This document shows, piece after piece, positions 1 through 14,200 of a DNA stretch of 64,000 nt. Position 1 is the first letter of the stretch. Every line of letters starts with the position of its first letter. The notes under the pieces are model-generated. The model was not told the origin of the DNA, did not search any database, and worked only from the letters and a program-made list of their open reading frames with translations. The DNA is from Apteryx mantelli (taxonomy: Eukaryota; Chordata; Aves; Apterygiformes; Apterygidae): NCBI RefSeq assembly GCF_036417845.1, contig NC_089980.1, positions 58,898,501-58,962,500 on the forward strand, given 5' to 3'. The position numbers were made by a program, and so were the translations under genes.

Positions 1-362
1 AATTCACAGTAAGCTGATCCATACAGGTTACCAACAGGTTGAAAATTGGTTACTAAAAGTGCCAAAACTAAATACAGTAACATGAAAATACACACTTTAT
101 AGCAGTGTTTCCAAATAGTACCATGAAATGTTTGAAATGGAAGCTGCTAACAATTGAAATGTTTGTTTATATGATGAGGAAACAAACTGCATTTACTGTA
201 ATGCTTTATTTCTCCTTTCAAGTGAAGTCTCAGTTGAAGAGATCATACTGATCAGCTTATTGGTCTCAAATTGTTGGTAGCTGTTAAGATGGAGAAATTG
301 TTGTCCCTAATAATGGACTTTATCTGATTTTATAAATGCTTATAACAATATTTTTATTGTAG

Positions 363-433
363 GTAAGCAAGTGAGAACCAAATTGTCACAGGCCTTTAAT
401 CACTGGCTGAATGTTCCGGAAGATAAAATACAG
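363..433 (+). CDS. GGPS1: GGPS1 penultimate coding exon
   Basis: 71 nt, bounded by ttgtag before and gtattc after. Two leading bases complete a split Gly codon, then 23 codons run from KQVRTKLSQAF to PEDKIQ, the helix region before the first aspartate-rich motif. It ends in phase 0 and joins in frame to 4266. Confidence 0.95.
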
Positions 434-3400
434 GTATTCACCAATTTTTTTAAAGGGCTATTATCTATCTTGAAAGACTATAGATAATGGATTATTTTTT
501 TACATAGCATAAACAGTCAGAAATCTTAAAAGCACTAATCGTTGAATACATTAAGCTTTCAGGAAAACAATTTTACTATGAAGCTTTGACTTTGGTGTAA
601 CACTAAGAAAGATTGCTGTGATTTCTCATGTGGAATAGCTACTTCGTTCAAAGTGTTCAGCCTGTTAAGCTGTTGATGAGCAATTACCATTGTAACCCAC
701 TTCTATTATTAATGCTGAGTTATGATTTATGAAATAAGCCAGATAGTTATCTTGTAAACTGCCTAAATATAGTAGTTGAAGATCATCTCTTATGGTTTTG
801 ATACAAAAATATCAAAGCCAACAGTTAAATCCTTTATAAACCATTTATTGTTCTGAGCCCAAAACTGTGGAATTGTGATCATACCATCTAGGCTCCTTAT
901 TCCCTAACAAGAAGCATCAGAGCAGGATCTCCCCTTCCCTCTTTCTTCTTTGACATCCCTGTGCAAGATAAGATGCATGGCAGTGTATTTGCACATCATG
1001 GCTTTCTCAAATGAAACAATCTCCTTTAGTCTAGACTGCAGTTCTGCCAAGCTATATCTCTAGGGTACAAAAGATTTTTCCATACCCAAGACTATGTAAG
1101 GAATTAAAATAACCAAATGTTTTTTGACAGTCTTATCCAGCTGGTCTTGTGTTAATTTCACTAACAGTTAAGCAGCAGTACCTTTAGTGTGTGTAAAGGA
1201 GCCCATGTTAGGGTAGCTTAAGAGTGGCACTTCAAGTCCTCAAGCAGTAAAGTGGTTCCAGTTATTTAAACAATGGAAGAAGAGGTTGCACTCATCTTGT
1301 AACTTGTATTTTTAACCTAGTCCATATAAATTTTTCGCCAGATTCATTCATCTGGCTTCCTGTTAGCCACTTTTATCCTTTTTGCTTAGCTACATATCCA
1401 AATATAACTTAAAATACACAATTTAGTATATACTATGTATGGGCTTATTCTAATATCACGGGGCCTAGGATAACCTCCCACTCAAAGCAACACTTGTTCC
1501 ATAGCTGCATCAGGCTTCTCAGGGCCTTGTCAAGTTTTGATGAATCTCTGAAGATGGAGATTTCGCAGTCTTTCTGGGCACCTTTTCCAATGCTGAAACC
1601 TTTTCATGGTGAAGAATTTTTTTCCTTATGTCCAGCTGGAATTTCCTATGCTGCAGTTTGTGACCACTGCCTATTGCCCTTTTGCTGAGCACCTGTGAGA
1701 ACAGAGCTTAATATTCTGTCATGCACTATATTTAAAGCTGCAGTGCTTCTGCATGACTGGAAGTTTACTAGTTTGGCATGTCTCTTTAAACTGATCATGT
1801 AACAGTTTCTGAGAACTTAGACCCCTTGTTTTAGTTATCTTTACAAATCAAATTGATGCTTTAATGTTTCTTTTATCATGTATGCTGTTTGTGATGGAGC
1901 TCAATATTTTCATTCTTCAGGTCATCAGAGGACAAAAATAAGATCCTGTACCTTCTAATCTGTATCTTGCCACAATTATTGCTTTTGTGCATAGTTGTAC
2001 TAATTTCAGTAACTTCAGGTTGTGGAAGTTTGGGAGACTACCTCTAATCATCTTTTTGACATATCCCAACCTTTTTAAGACTTCCCTATGTTCTTCCTGT
2101 TTGTTTGATTCCATGGTTAGGAAACTTGCTTCTATTCTTCTTAATTCTGCTATGCCTTACTTGTGTCAGAATATGATGCATATTTAAATCCTCCATGGGA
2201 AGTTTATTTTTTTGCCATTGATCATTCTCTCCATGTAGCTTGCCTAGACGAAGTATAATTGAGGCTACTGTTCCTTGGCAGTCAAGTCAGTTTTACTATT
2301 GGCTGCCACCATTTCACTCCGTTTCCAGCCAAGTGGTCTTTTTTTCACTTGCAACATCTCTGGTGCTCATCTTATCCTGCACTGAGATGTTTCACTTTGA
2401 GTTAGAGAAAATCAGGTTTGTCAGGTTAACTTTTGTCTACCAAGTTAATGCACTGAAATGACAGCACAGGGTCAAGCAACTTTCAAAGCTATTGCAGTTA
2501 AGGTATAAAGGCTGCAGCAGCCACTGATTAGATAGGGTTGGGTTATGAGAAAGCATAACACTGCACTGGTTCTTCAGCTCTTACTGTAAAGACCAGTCTT
2601 CCTATTTCCTCAGACTACTTCTTGATATCCTCTGGAAACTAAGCTTTTTCTGCTGTCTGAACCTCTTCTCTTCTTGCTTTCAACTTTGAAGTATTTTTGA
2701 TACTGTCTTTTTTTTATGGAAGTTCACAAGATAATTTAAACATAGTCATGAAGTACTGCTTATTTTAATGAAGCCTTAAGTGTCTGGAAGCTGCAAAAGT
2801 TCATGAAACTGCAAGAGTAAAATGAAATAGGTTAATAAAAAAAACTGTAGTAGGCTTGTACAAGGAATTTGCAGAATGAATAAAAGCAAAATACAGGGGA
2901 ACTCTCCTCATAGTACTGATAATGACATAATAGACTATAATGAATATTCACACAAATTATGTCACAAAGTTGCTTTTAAGTACTCTACCCTTTATGATAA
3001 AGTCAATGAGCAACAGTATTTCTTTACAGGTCAAAGTAGGCCTCATTTCTAACTTGTAGATAGTCATTAGTGCATCTTATAGTTTGTTCTTTATGCAGTC
3101 ATGTGCATCTCCAGCAAACAACTCAATTACTGGGGTTTTTTTGTTTTTAACCTTTGGAACAGTGGTCACTTAACACTAAATGTAGCTTGCTGCTCAAGAA
3201 TGAATGCTTGCAGCAGCCAAGTCCCTCTACCACTTTATACAGCACTGAACAAATAGGGCCATGCTAGGTACTTGCCACTATTTAAACCATGGTCTTAGTG
3301 TATTTTTTCCAGAAGCAGAAGTTGTTTTGATGAATGACTCATTTGAGTGCAAAGCTTGTGGCTACCAAGTATAATTGCATGTTGGCTTCAAAATTATGTC

Positions 3401-5027
3401 TTAATCATGTGTTTTGCAGAGAGCTGATGCAGTACACAACTCTACGTCTGTAACCTTATTTCCATTTAAACAGGTGCTTGAATATACCTGTTCTTTGGAT
3501 AGGAACTGTGTGACTAAACCATATATAATGTTAAAACTATTTCTTGAAGTGTCCTGCTTCGGAACAGCTCACTGCTTCTAGTCAAATGTCATCAGCTCCA
3601 GGGTTGACGTGCTTTTTGAGTATCTCAGTCTTTGCTATTGGCCTATCAGTAAAAAGTGTAAGGGTTTATGAACCTTTCCAAATGAAGTTTTAGCTGTTGC
3701 CTTTCTGCCAAGAATTTTCTAGGTCTTTCAGAGATAATAGTCAATGTCTAAAGAGCTCAATGCTAAAGATAACACAAAGTTTGGGGAAAGAAGGATGAAC
3801 TCTCTCCACTTATCAAAACAGGCTTACATGACAGATGTGTTTTTGGCTGATACCTGACACAACTGACATTAGGAGATCCCAGGTTACTGAATCCAAACTC
3901 ATTGCAACATTGTTGCCTCTATTTGTTTCTAATATCAACAGTTACTACGTAGTTTCTAGACAGTGCCCCATTTTAGAAGGATTGTAGCAGCAGTGGAAAG
4001 GAACAGATTAGTAGAAACAAGAGGAAGTTCCCTTTGAACCAGAGAACATTACCAAAGACAGGCAATGTTATCCAGGACTTGCAGCAAGTTGGCTGGTGAA
4101 GAGAATCATAAATCTGTACTGACAGTAAGAACAACAATGAATCTAAATGGGTGCTCCAGTGACAGTGAATACTGCACTTCAAAACCTAACCTCCAATTTT
4201 GTAAGACCTTACTTAAAATTGGTAAAGTTAGTGTGAGACTTAATTATTTTCTTTTCTTGTAATAGGTTATCATTGAAGTGACAGAGATGTTGCATAATGC
4301 AAGCCTACTTGTGGATGATATTGAAGATAACTCAAAGCTACGACGAGGCTTTCCAGTGGCACACAGTATCTATGGAATTCCATCAGTAATCAACTGTGCT
4401 AATTATGTGTATTTCCTTGGCTTAGAGAAGGTTTTAACCCTTGATCACCCAGATGCTGTTAAAGTTTTTACCCGTCAGCTACTGGAACTTCATAAAGGTC
4501 AAGGCTTGGATATTTACTGGAGGGATACTTACACATGTCCTACAGAAGCTGAATATAAAGCTATGGTACTGCAAAAGACAGGTGGTCTCTTTGGATTAGC
4601 TGTAGGCCTCATGCAGCTCTTTTCAAACTATAAAAAAGACTTAAAACCACTTCTTAACACACTTGGTCTCTTCTTCCAAATAAGGGATGACTATGCCAAC
4701 TTGCACTCCAAAGAATATAGTGAAAACAAGAGTTTTTGTGAAGATTTAACTGAGGGCAAGTTCTCATTCCCAACTATTCATGCAATTTGGTCAAGACCTG
4801 AAAGTACTCAGGTGCAAAACATTTTACGTCAAAGGACAGAGAACATAGATATAAAAAAATACTGTGTACATTATCTTGAAAATGTGGGTTCCTTTGAGTA
4901 CACTCGGAATACACTGAAAGAGCTTGAATCTGAAGCCTATAAACAAATTGAATCACTTGGGGGAAACCCTGAGCTTGTAGCACTAGTTGAGCACTTGAGC
5001 AAAATGTTCAAAGAAAATGAAAACTAG
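363..5027 (+). CDS. GGPS1: GGPS1, geranylgeranyl diphosphate synthase 1 (3' part of gene, two coding exons)
   Basis: Joined coding exons 363-433 and 4266-5027 encode the C-terminal 276 residues of a protein that would be 300 residues, the human length, if the missing first coding exon is also 24 codons. The family condenses farnesyl diphosphate with isopentenyl diphosphate to GGPP, the lipid donor for prenylation of Rho and Rab proteins, in the cytosol. Seen in the sequence: the first aspartate-rich motif DDIED (about residues 64-68) followed by LRRG, and the second motif FQIRDDYAN (DD at about 188-189). Both bind Mg-diphosphate in trans-prenyltransferases. The reading frame is intact and ends in TAG at 5025-5027. 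The upstream exon supplies the first base of a split Gly codon. Similarity to the vertebrate protein as I know it is very high throughout. Next downstream on the same strand is TBCE, as in human. The only doubt is the unseen 5' end. Confidence 0.97.
434..4265 (+). other. GGPS1 last intron
   Basis: GT-AG intron of 3.8 kb, AT-rich, with acceptor tttcttgtaatag. I see no further coding exon, RNA gene or recognisable transposon. The short open frames at about 1.5 kb, 2.0 kb and 4.0 kb have no family resemblance and look like chance. Confidence 0.8.
4266..5027 (+). CDS. GGPS1: GGPS1 last coding exon (catalytic core)
   Basis: 762 nt, starting VIIEVTEMLHNAS. The Met/Val-initiated open frame from 4278 is only part of it. 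The exon carries both aspartate-rich catalytic motifs (DDIED and DDYAN), the KTGGLFGLA helix and the C-terminal KMFKENEN tail before TAG. One large exon for most of the enzyme matches the vertebrate gene structure as I know it. Confidence 0.97.
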   Translation, partial: VIIEVTEMLHNASLLVDDIEDNSKLRRGFPVAHSIYGIPSVINCANYVYFLGLEKVLTLDHPDAVKVFTRQLLELHKGQGLDIYWRDTYTCPTEAEYKAMVLQKTGGLFGLAVGLMQLFSNYKKDLKPLLNTLGLFFQIRDDYANLHSKEYSENKSFCEDLTEGKFSFPTIHAIWSRPESTQVQNILRQRTENIDIKKYCVHYLENVGSFEYTRNTLKELESEAYKQIESLGGNPELVALVEHLSKMFKENEN

Positions 5028-8000
5028 CATTTATTTAACTCTGGGGACAAATGAAAACAGTTTTAAATGAGGAAATTAACCAGACTCTTCTTAGATCATA
5101 TGAAAGGTGAAATAAGTCTTACTTATTTCTCTCATTGCTGCATTGCAGAAATTACTTTTGGAAACACCTTGTATGGTCACTGAGTTCTGAAATACAACCT
5201 ATTATCTCTACAGCCTTAACTGTTACTGCTTACAGATAGCTTCCTTAAAACAGATCTACTCAAACTGAACCAAGTCTTGCATCTAAATGTGATCTTCTGT
5301 ACACAATCAACGGCATTATTTCAGCCCTAAAACTCCCACAGGTTATGGCATTTCTTTAACCAAGCTACTGTAGGTTTCTGCCTGAAATTCCATATTAAAC
5401 GGAATCTGTCTCACCTGAGTGGCTTGTGTGTTTTTAAACAATGAGATTTAGTTAATTTAAAGGACTAAGTAACAAAAGGAGGTACTTGCAACCTTAATGC
5501 TTGCACAAATGTTGCCTGATACTTATAAATTAGAACTGTGAAGAACACATGGATCAGCCTTACTAAATTCTAGTAGGAATATCACATCCAGCTTCTGAGG
5601 ATATTTTCAGGGGAATACAAATTATAAAAGGTAATATTTTATATCCAAATGAAACTAATTTCTAGTTTGAAGCAGTAGCTAGATAAAGACTTCCAGGTAC
5701 CTTAGGGAAAATAATCTGTTGCATCAACAAAGCATGAATTTGCCACTGGTTCTAGCTCTGCTCTTAGATTGTATGGTTTTATATTTTTAAACTCACTTAC
5801 ATAGCATAGGATTTAAATCTACAAATTAGATGATGCAGTATACATAACTGCAACTAACAACGTAGTAAGCTGCCACTAGGGGTGGGATGAGATTCACACT
5901 ACATAACTTTAAGGCAAGTCTCTTCCCTCTCTGCTTACAATCAAGAGCACCTTCTCCAAGAGTTGATTCATAATTTGTATTACATTCTTGTTCTGAACTG
6001 CTCTCTGGATTCTCTACAGAGGGAATTTTTCTAACTTTTGTCAAAAACAAGGTGCCGTACCTTGTTTTACAAGCAATAATACCACTTTGGTATTGTTGCT
6101 TGTTGTTTAATGATGAAGTACTCTAAATAGAAGTGGAACTGAGAATTAGATTTCTAGTTTTGGAGCAGGCCTGATTAAAAAAACTCTGCTTATCTATGGA
6201 GGAAATGGAAATCTATATTTGAAGTTGAACAAAACAAGCCAAAAGGATGTTTGTTTCTTCTTGGCTGGTCTGGCTTTAACCAGGCTCAGTTCCCTTAATC
6301 TTCATAGCCTCTTGAAATCTTGCTCTGGTGTAAAAAGGTAATGGTTCAGAACAAAGGTGGGATTGGTGCTACTTGTGGTGATATTTGCTCAAGTATACTC
6401 ATTTAAAAAAAATTGTCCAGAGGTGCTTGGCTTCTGCTGATTGAAGGATAGTTTTACAGGTGTGTTCATTTACTACAACTAAAAAATGGGGATAGTCACT
6501 TCTGTAGCCCAGTGAGGAGGCTAACTGAAAAAGGCTTGTCCCTGGGCAGCCTCAGGATTCTTCAAAAAGCATTTAACAACCATGGAAGAATTCAGGATGA
6601 CTGCTTTTAGTCAGAGACATTATGTAGTTGTAGATAATAGATTATTGCTTTTATCTGCATGCTGAGAGGGACCTTTGTCTCTAAAATGAAATACTCTTGA
6701 TTAGGCACAGAATAATAGCCTTTTCACTGAATGTACCTGGTTGCTGGTATTGAATGGCTTACAGTTGGCAAAAGTTGTTATTTTCTTTAATGTTAATGAT
6801 AGTGGATTATATTTCCTTTTTCTTACTTGCAGTGCTTAGTAATGAGCCTGTACACTTTTAGACTTGTCTGGAAAAACACTCTCTGCAGCAAAGTGCAATG
6901 TCTATTTTGTGTTATTTGATAACCTGTCTTGGGGGTTTCTAACCAGTATTGCAGCTGATGTTGAATTGGGGAAAGTAGTGAATAAACTGTATTGTTGTCA
7001 GGGGAATCACCTACCCTTACTGTAAAAGACATCCTTGTGGCTATTAGAATGTTGTCCTTGATATACACAGTGCAAAGTGCACTTAGTGTCATTTCAGTTC
7101 TGCTCTGTTGCTAGATGTAAACAGTTTTGTGTAATCAAAGTTTTCTGAGGAGGTAGCTTTTTTACTTTTGTTTAAAACTTCTCTACCATTTGGGATTTCT
7201 GCTATGTAATCACTTTTTTAGTTTACTCTGGCCATAGGAGTAACTCATCCCAGTATTTATTTCAATAATTTACCTTGTAGAACATGCCTCCATTAACTTA
7301 GGAGTAGATACATTGAAAGTTTTCCAGCTGCAGGCCCTTTAAAGCACAAATAGATAAGAAGGGAAAAGTACTCTTTGAAAAAGGCAGCTGGACTAGCAAG
7401 AAACTATACAACTCTGTGTTACTACTCCACCCTTAAGGCTTTTGATATTAGCATTCAAAGCATATCCTGAAGGTATATCTCAAAAAGCCCAGAAGGAGAA
7501 TGTCACTGCTCTTCCCCTTGGCTAGAATTAACTGAGACCTCTCAGGTTTTTCTTGATGTGTTCAAGAGTTCGGAAGAGGCTGGGATCTTTCCTTTTCATT
7601 TGTTAAATGAGTATCATTAAGTATTAAGCATCAGCAGTGAATGATGCTCCATAGTCAAGGCAGATTTTATATTTGGTGCCAGAAGATGAGAGGCTGTATC
7701 CTCATTCATATTCTCCAATGTTAGCCCTGGTACAAGCTCCTGGTGTGAAGCCATGTTAGGAAAATCATTTCCTTAAAGCAGCATGAGAGATCTTTGTGAC
7801 TGCAGCATTCATTTAGTTGTGCAAGAGCCAATCTCTGCTGCTCTTCCTCCTCCAATATAAGCAGTAGTTTTGTTCCTGGCCTTCCCAGGAGATGCATTGC
7901 TATGGAATGGTGATCTGAGTTGTAAGTGGAAATACCCATGGGGAGTAAGGGAGGTTCTGGGTTTTAATGCCAGTCCCTTTGAACCAGAGCTGCTGCCCTT

Positions 8001-8620
8001 ACTATCTTCCAACCATTGGCAACAGTTCCTACTTTGATCAAGTTACCTGCGCATTTCTTGGGGTTTAGCTTTTGCAATGAGCATACCTAGAGAAATGTGA
8101 ATACTCATTAGTCTCCATTTCATTTTCTCCTACCTCAAGCTGGCTTCTGATGTACTTGCTTGGATGTAAATGAGCACTGTCATCTCTCTTTGAGTGGCCA
8201 GCCATTGAATGGGACATCTCTGCTTCTTCAAAGGTTATAATGAAAACTGCACCATTTCAGGACCTGCCTGAGGAGATGGCTTGTTGTCTTACACATCTCT
8301 CAGTGAACTCAGGCTGTTCATGTACCCACTAGCAACTGGAGTGATCCTTCTTATTAGCCAGCCATTGACACAAACAGTGATTTCTGCACAGAGCCCTCAA
8401 ACTGGACAGCATACTGCTCAAGCCTGCCGAGACTACCTTGGCAGAGCTTCCTTTTGTAAGTACAGCTCAAATTGTATCAGTGGCCTCATGGAGGAATGTT
8501 TCTAACAGCTGCAGTGTGGCCACTGAAGCTTTGTATGTACTCTCTCCTTCTAAACTACACTGTTCTGGAGATGCCTAGAGCTAATGCAGCTCTCAATAAA
8601 GCAGTCTTGTAATTACTGTT
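5028..8620 (+). other. Probable GGPS1 3' UTR
   Basis: No convincing ORF follows the GGPS1 stop. An ATTAAA hexamer near 5394 could give a short form, and a canonical AATAAA at 8595-8600 followed by T/GT-rich sequence could give a long form. The extent is inferred from poly(A) signals only. Confidence 0.4.
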
Positions 8621-11048
8621 TGTGTGAAAGACTCCAAGACTTGCTTCTAGGTAAACGTGTGGGCGTTACTGTGTGAACTCTTTACTCAGAGACAGAAAAA
8701 GTTCTTAGAAACATGCAGTCTGTGTGTATGATTATTTCCCTTTCCCTCAGAGGCCTTCAAGAATATCTTAAGAATTCCATAGTTGTGTGTAAGGTATGGT
8801 CTGACTGGCACTGTATCTTCCTGCTCATGAATTGCACATAAAGGAGGCCAGGCATAAGCCTGTGAACACTGCAGAGGTGAAAAAGTGCCTCCAGGTGAGT
8901 AAAATTTTTGTACATTCATTACATAAATATACGTATGGCCTACACATCTCTAATAATTCAATTTATTACTAAACCCCTTTTTCTATGACTTCCTGTTATT
9001 AGTTTACTTGTTTCTTCCAACCTTTATGTCACTATGTTGAGCACAATACATATTCTATAGCAAAGGAGTCGGCCATTTTCATATTTTCTGGTTAGTGTAA
9101 AAAGTGATCCAGTTCAGACTATAAAAATGGGGCTTTTTTACAGTAGCTTCAAAATTTGAAGAGCCATCTCTCTCACATTTCACTTCTACCCCCAGCTAGT
9201 TAATTAGCTATCCTCTTCCTTTTTTCCTTCTCTTAGTCTCCTAACTTTTCTTGTGGATAAACTTCATAGTCTGCAATTGGCTAAAGATCCTATAATGAAA
9301 ACATTTCATACATTTATAGTGTACCTCACAGATTTAAGTAACAAGACTACAAAGAAAGGCCATGTGAAGCTGAAAAACATAAAGTTATCCCTTTTCCATC
9401 TGAAAACCCCTTTTTCTCCCCTTTCATATGCATGTGCCTGAGTTCACACTTTAAGCCAATCTGGTAGTTGGTATGTGTAATTTGACTTACTCTGCTGGGA
9501 GGCACATATGGAATGCATTCAGATGAACTTCAGCCAAAAACTTCCACTTGTGTTCTGCTGCACTAGAGCTGTAGTGCTGTGGTGCTACATACTGATCCTC
9601 TTGCCTTCACGCTTTACCAGGGACTCTCGTTCCTGTTTCTGTGTATGTAGCGGACACACAAACTTCAGAACTCGTAACCCGTCATCAGTTATAGAACCAG
9701 TATTTTAAAATCTACTTTTTAGTAGATCTACTTCTATAGCAAGCAGATATCTTCTCTATTTGGTTAAAACATATAATTATTGGGCTTACTAATATTTTCC
9801 TATAAATCTGTTGCTTGGCATTTTTTATACACAGTCCTCAGTTCTTGCAATCATGATAGAAATGTTACCTTTCTATTAATGAGTAGCACTATCCCATATG
9901 TAAATCTATTCCTTTCTCCCAACCTACCTCTAAAAAAAACCTTATTATTGAGATGTAGTTTCTGGGAAAAGCTTAATCTGCAAAGCAGATTTGAATTTGT
10001 GTAAAACAGAGTGGGAAGAGTGAGATGGCATGAGAAATTAATTTGAAATGGGAAAGATCAGGACCTGGTAAGTATCAAATCTGATATATAATATTGCTAA
10101 GTGAGCCTGTAATTTGAGATGTGATAGTTATTACTAACCTGATTAGCAGCTGATGTATGTGCAGGCATGAGCTTTTAAAGCTAGTGATAAAAAGCCTTGC
10201 AATTGGAATGTTTGTTAAACTATTCTCTGTCTCTTCCAAGTTCACTTTTTTGTTTATACACAACTTTAGTTCTGTATATTTATTTATCTTCCACAAACAC
10301 AGAAAGGCTTAAATTTGGGTCATGGAAAATAGACATCAATGTTTCTAAAAATGTTCACGTCGGTGGGAAAGAAGCTGTTGGTGTACGCCTTCACCTATGT
10401 GGCTGATTTTGCCAATTATTAAATATCTAAATGCCTCTAACTGCTATGGAAATTTCCTATATTGACAGCTTCTTTCCCAGTTATTGTTAAAATGCTAGCA
10501 TTATGGTATAAAAACATGGCATTTCTGTTTTTTTAACCTTTTTATGTAAAACTGGTTTGATCTCTAATACATATTTAGCACTGCATTGGGCCAGGCTTTT
10601 ATTCACATAGAAGAACTGTATAGCTATCTGTTGCTCATCTCTGTTCTATCTTAATCTCATTTTATGTTTCAGGTTTGATATTTATTATATTCTATGTATT
10701 ATGTGCACAATACTTTCATTTTTGTTATTTCCCTTTCTCAGCTATTATGTTTTTATTTTGCTACTAATACCATAGCACATATGATACCATCAAACCCCTT
10801 TTTGATTCTGGACAAACAAAATAGGCTTGATCTGCTTCTGAAACTTTCAGTCTTGGGTTTTCCAGCATCTTCATAAAGGTAATCCAAGTTTGTTTGCAAT
10901 CTTGAAGTGCCAGAAAGTTTTTTTCTAAGAAGCTAAAACCTCTTAACATGCTTTGTATTGCCATAAAATATTTTTGTCCCATATAGCTTGAGCTCCTTAC
11001 CCCACTCCTAGCCAACTTCTTTCAACACTTATTTTGCTTTGGCAGTAT

Positions 11049-11222
11049 ACTCATTAGGCCTTTCTGTGAACTGACTTAACTCACTAACCTGGGGGAACAA
11101 AAAGAGGAATTAATTTTTGTCTGAGTTAATAAATTATTCCACTCATCAAGAGCCTGATGAATGCCAGAGCTGGCAGGTGGACAGAGGCAAGAACATAGCC
11201 AGGAACAGGACTGGGAGAATAA
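11049..11222 (+). repeat. Unnamed dispersed repeat, copy 1
   Basis: Shares three blocks in the same order with 43983-44157: CTCATTAGG followed by a TCTGTGAACT block, then ACTAACCTGG, then an AATGCCAGAGC block. Inter-block spacing is similar (about 36 and 73 bp here, 44 and 62 bp there). No coding capacity. I do not recognise the family; an old SINE- or MIR-like element or an ancient LINE or DNA transposon tail are all possible. Confidence 0.4.
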
Positions 11223-14200
11223 GAATATGCATTTTAGGCTCCTGAGGCTGCCTAATGTAATTTCACCTAATTTTATAGGATCTCTTTCACTTTGTTAGGG
11301 AAAGCTAAAGAGTGTTCAATTTCCTTGAGCTTCCCTTCTTCCTTTCCACATAGTGTTGGAACATAAGAGATATTTAAGTTATAATTAATTATTTATTCTG
11401 ATAACTTTATACCTAAATCATATATATCCTGTTAAGGTTTTGATTAAAAGTACAGGTAAAACAGAGTATTTAGTTACATTATTGTATTTTTCTTTATCAT
11501 TTTTTTTTCTTGAAGCCAGGAGAACATAATCAGTTACATGCTGGTTTGACTTGATCGTTATCTCACATTAACATCCTCCTGGGATAACTTCTAGTAGATC
11601 TGAGAACCAGTGTTCACCTTGGCAGTCCTAAAACTCTTCTGAAGCAAATTGTTTTTTAAATGACTTAGAAGGCAATGTTGTGAGGAGAGAACAAAACTGA
11701 GACACATCATTGTTTTGATGCTGATTTGACTTCCTTCTTCAATGATTGTCAATGTTATAGGTGAAAAAATATGGAATTTGCACATAGATATTAATCTGGG
11801 CACTTGTACTACAGAGTAAGCCTAAATTCTTGCATATTTTCCTTTACTATCTTCATGTACGGATTCATGCTTGTCACTGACACTAGTGGTTCATAGGGTG
11901 TGGCTAGGAATAATCCTTGATTCATGAATCCGCTTTTACTTGCACATACAACCTGCAAGATTTGTAGTGAAGTTGCAGGTTAAACCACATTGAATCCTGA
12001 TAGCGTTCCTCGCCCATGTGCCTACAGAACAAATAAATTCTCCTTCAACTCACTGAAAGGGTGTTTACTGAGCACCTGTTTACTACAGCATGAAGAACCA
12101 TGGGAGATATCCCTAGAAGGCCTAAAATTACATTTTCAGAAAGAGTGCTGCAAAACCTGACGTGAGTTTGTATGGAGGACTAACCCTGAATGTGAAGAGA
12201 TACCCTAATTAGTTTTCTACTGTTGAACTTCAATCAGTGAAAATTCTCTCTAATCTGTTGGTACATGAATTATATTTTAGAATGTCAGTAAGCAGCTGCA
12301 TGTGTTAGGGATCCCAGTAGACTTTCATTCTCTCCATAAACTTTCAGTTCTCACTTCTGGAATGTATGAAATAAGTTACTTAATCATTCAGTAAAGTAAT
12401 TACTGAAGTCTGTAGAAGAGGGAAAATGGCAAACAAATTTTTGGTTCTACTGCTTTGAAATACGCATAAAAACTGGAACTGTTGTCTTGCTGTAATCTAG
12501 CATATGTTATATTGCAATGGACTTTGTTAATTGAGGGAGGTGTAACAAGTTTACACTGACTTAATAAGTTATTAAAATCAGTTTGATACAAAAGCCATGT
12601 GAACAAATTAAAGGGGAAAAAATAAAAATATTTGCAAGGAAAAAAGGAATATTTGCAAGGAACAGGAAGTGCTTTAAAAACAGAATTTCACATCATGACA
12701 GGGCTAATACACGCAAAACATTTGTTAGACTTTCTCCAAACATGGAAGTAAAGCCTCAGCAAGACTAGGTATGAGTTAACTGAAACTATTTAGCTGAAAA
12801 TGCTGAACCAGTCTAGATTTACTGGCATTAGGATTGTCCTGTTTTTAGTCAAATAAAACCAAGTCTGTTGGATGAACTAAACCTATATGTTGATTACAGT
12901 GCTAAACAAAAAGAACAAGAAGTTCAAAGAAGTAGTAAGAATAAACAATAAGTTGTGCTATTTTCAGCATCATCTTAGAAATACTAAATATATCAGTGTG
13001 GACAACGTGCATGTAGATTTTAGGAGTGGTTGAATTATTTATCAAGCATGTTGCTGAGGTCAGAAAGATAGTGAAAAATATTTTCTTGTTTTTAACAGCT
13101 TTCCTGAAAGGAAGCAAAATGTAACATCATTCATTCCTCCCTTCTGGCTAGTTAATGCTCAGCATACTGAGTGCTGTTCCAAATAAATATGTGATTTAAA
13201 AAAACAGCCTGCCAATGTCATAATGATTAATAAAAACATTGCAACTGGATTTTCAATACAATTAATAGTGAAGTTAATAAAGTGCCACATTTTTGGAACT
13301 GGAGTTGGAAGCATACTAGGAACATCAAGAGAAAAGTTGGGGGGCAGAGGAAAAAGTAAAGCACACGGAAAATTCCCTTTACAGGAACATTTATTATGCT
13401 GTGACTATTGGGACTTTGGATTGTTACTAGAGTTGACATGTAGCTTCCAACTACAAGAGAGCAGAAGAGACTGATATATTTGTGTGTGCATGTGAAAGAG
13501 AATAGTAATTTTTACTAAAGATTTTGACTTAAGAAGGTTTTTTTGTTTGTTTTTGAAAAAAAGGTCAAAACTCTTAGTGTAAGTAAAATCCCCAAGAAGA
13601 GCCAAATGAAGATGAAAGGTGATTGGCTACAATTACACCTTCAGCTGAAAATTTCACCCCAGGTCCCTTTCTGACAGAAAATGTATTTTCATTAGCATGT
13701 GCTCTCAGGTTTGTACTTAGGGATAGTGAAAGAGTGTAAAAGGGAGAGCAAGAGGACTTATTGCCATTGCACTTGCTGTCATACTTGTACTATCATCTAT
13801 GTAGCTTCAGCATCATTAAAAACTCAAAGCTGTAACACATCATTCCCAGGATGCCCTCTGCAGGAGATTCACAGGCACGCAAACCCAAATTAGGTATCAA
13901 CACCACCACAGATGTGGAAGAAGGACTTGTGTGCATGTTTTTTCCCAAAGATGATAATTGGTCTAACAAAACATACTACATTTAGCAAAGGAAGACTTTT
14001 AGGTAAAGGCTCAAACATGTTCATTGAATTTACTCATTGTCTTCTACCAAAAAAGACAATATACTCATTATGCTTATTACTGTTTGTGCAACTTTGAATG
14101 GGTCATGTATCTAAAAGTTAACAGCTGATAACTGGCTTTGCATATGAAAACCTGTGGTCTGCATTTGGTTTATCCCAAAATAATGACCTGAATATTCATT

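Noticed and set aside
8281..8505. 74-codon ORF after GGPS1
   Set aside because: No recognisable domain; it lies in the probable GGPS1 3' UTR just before a poly(A) signal.
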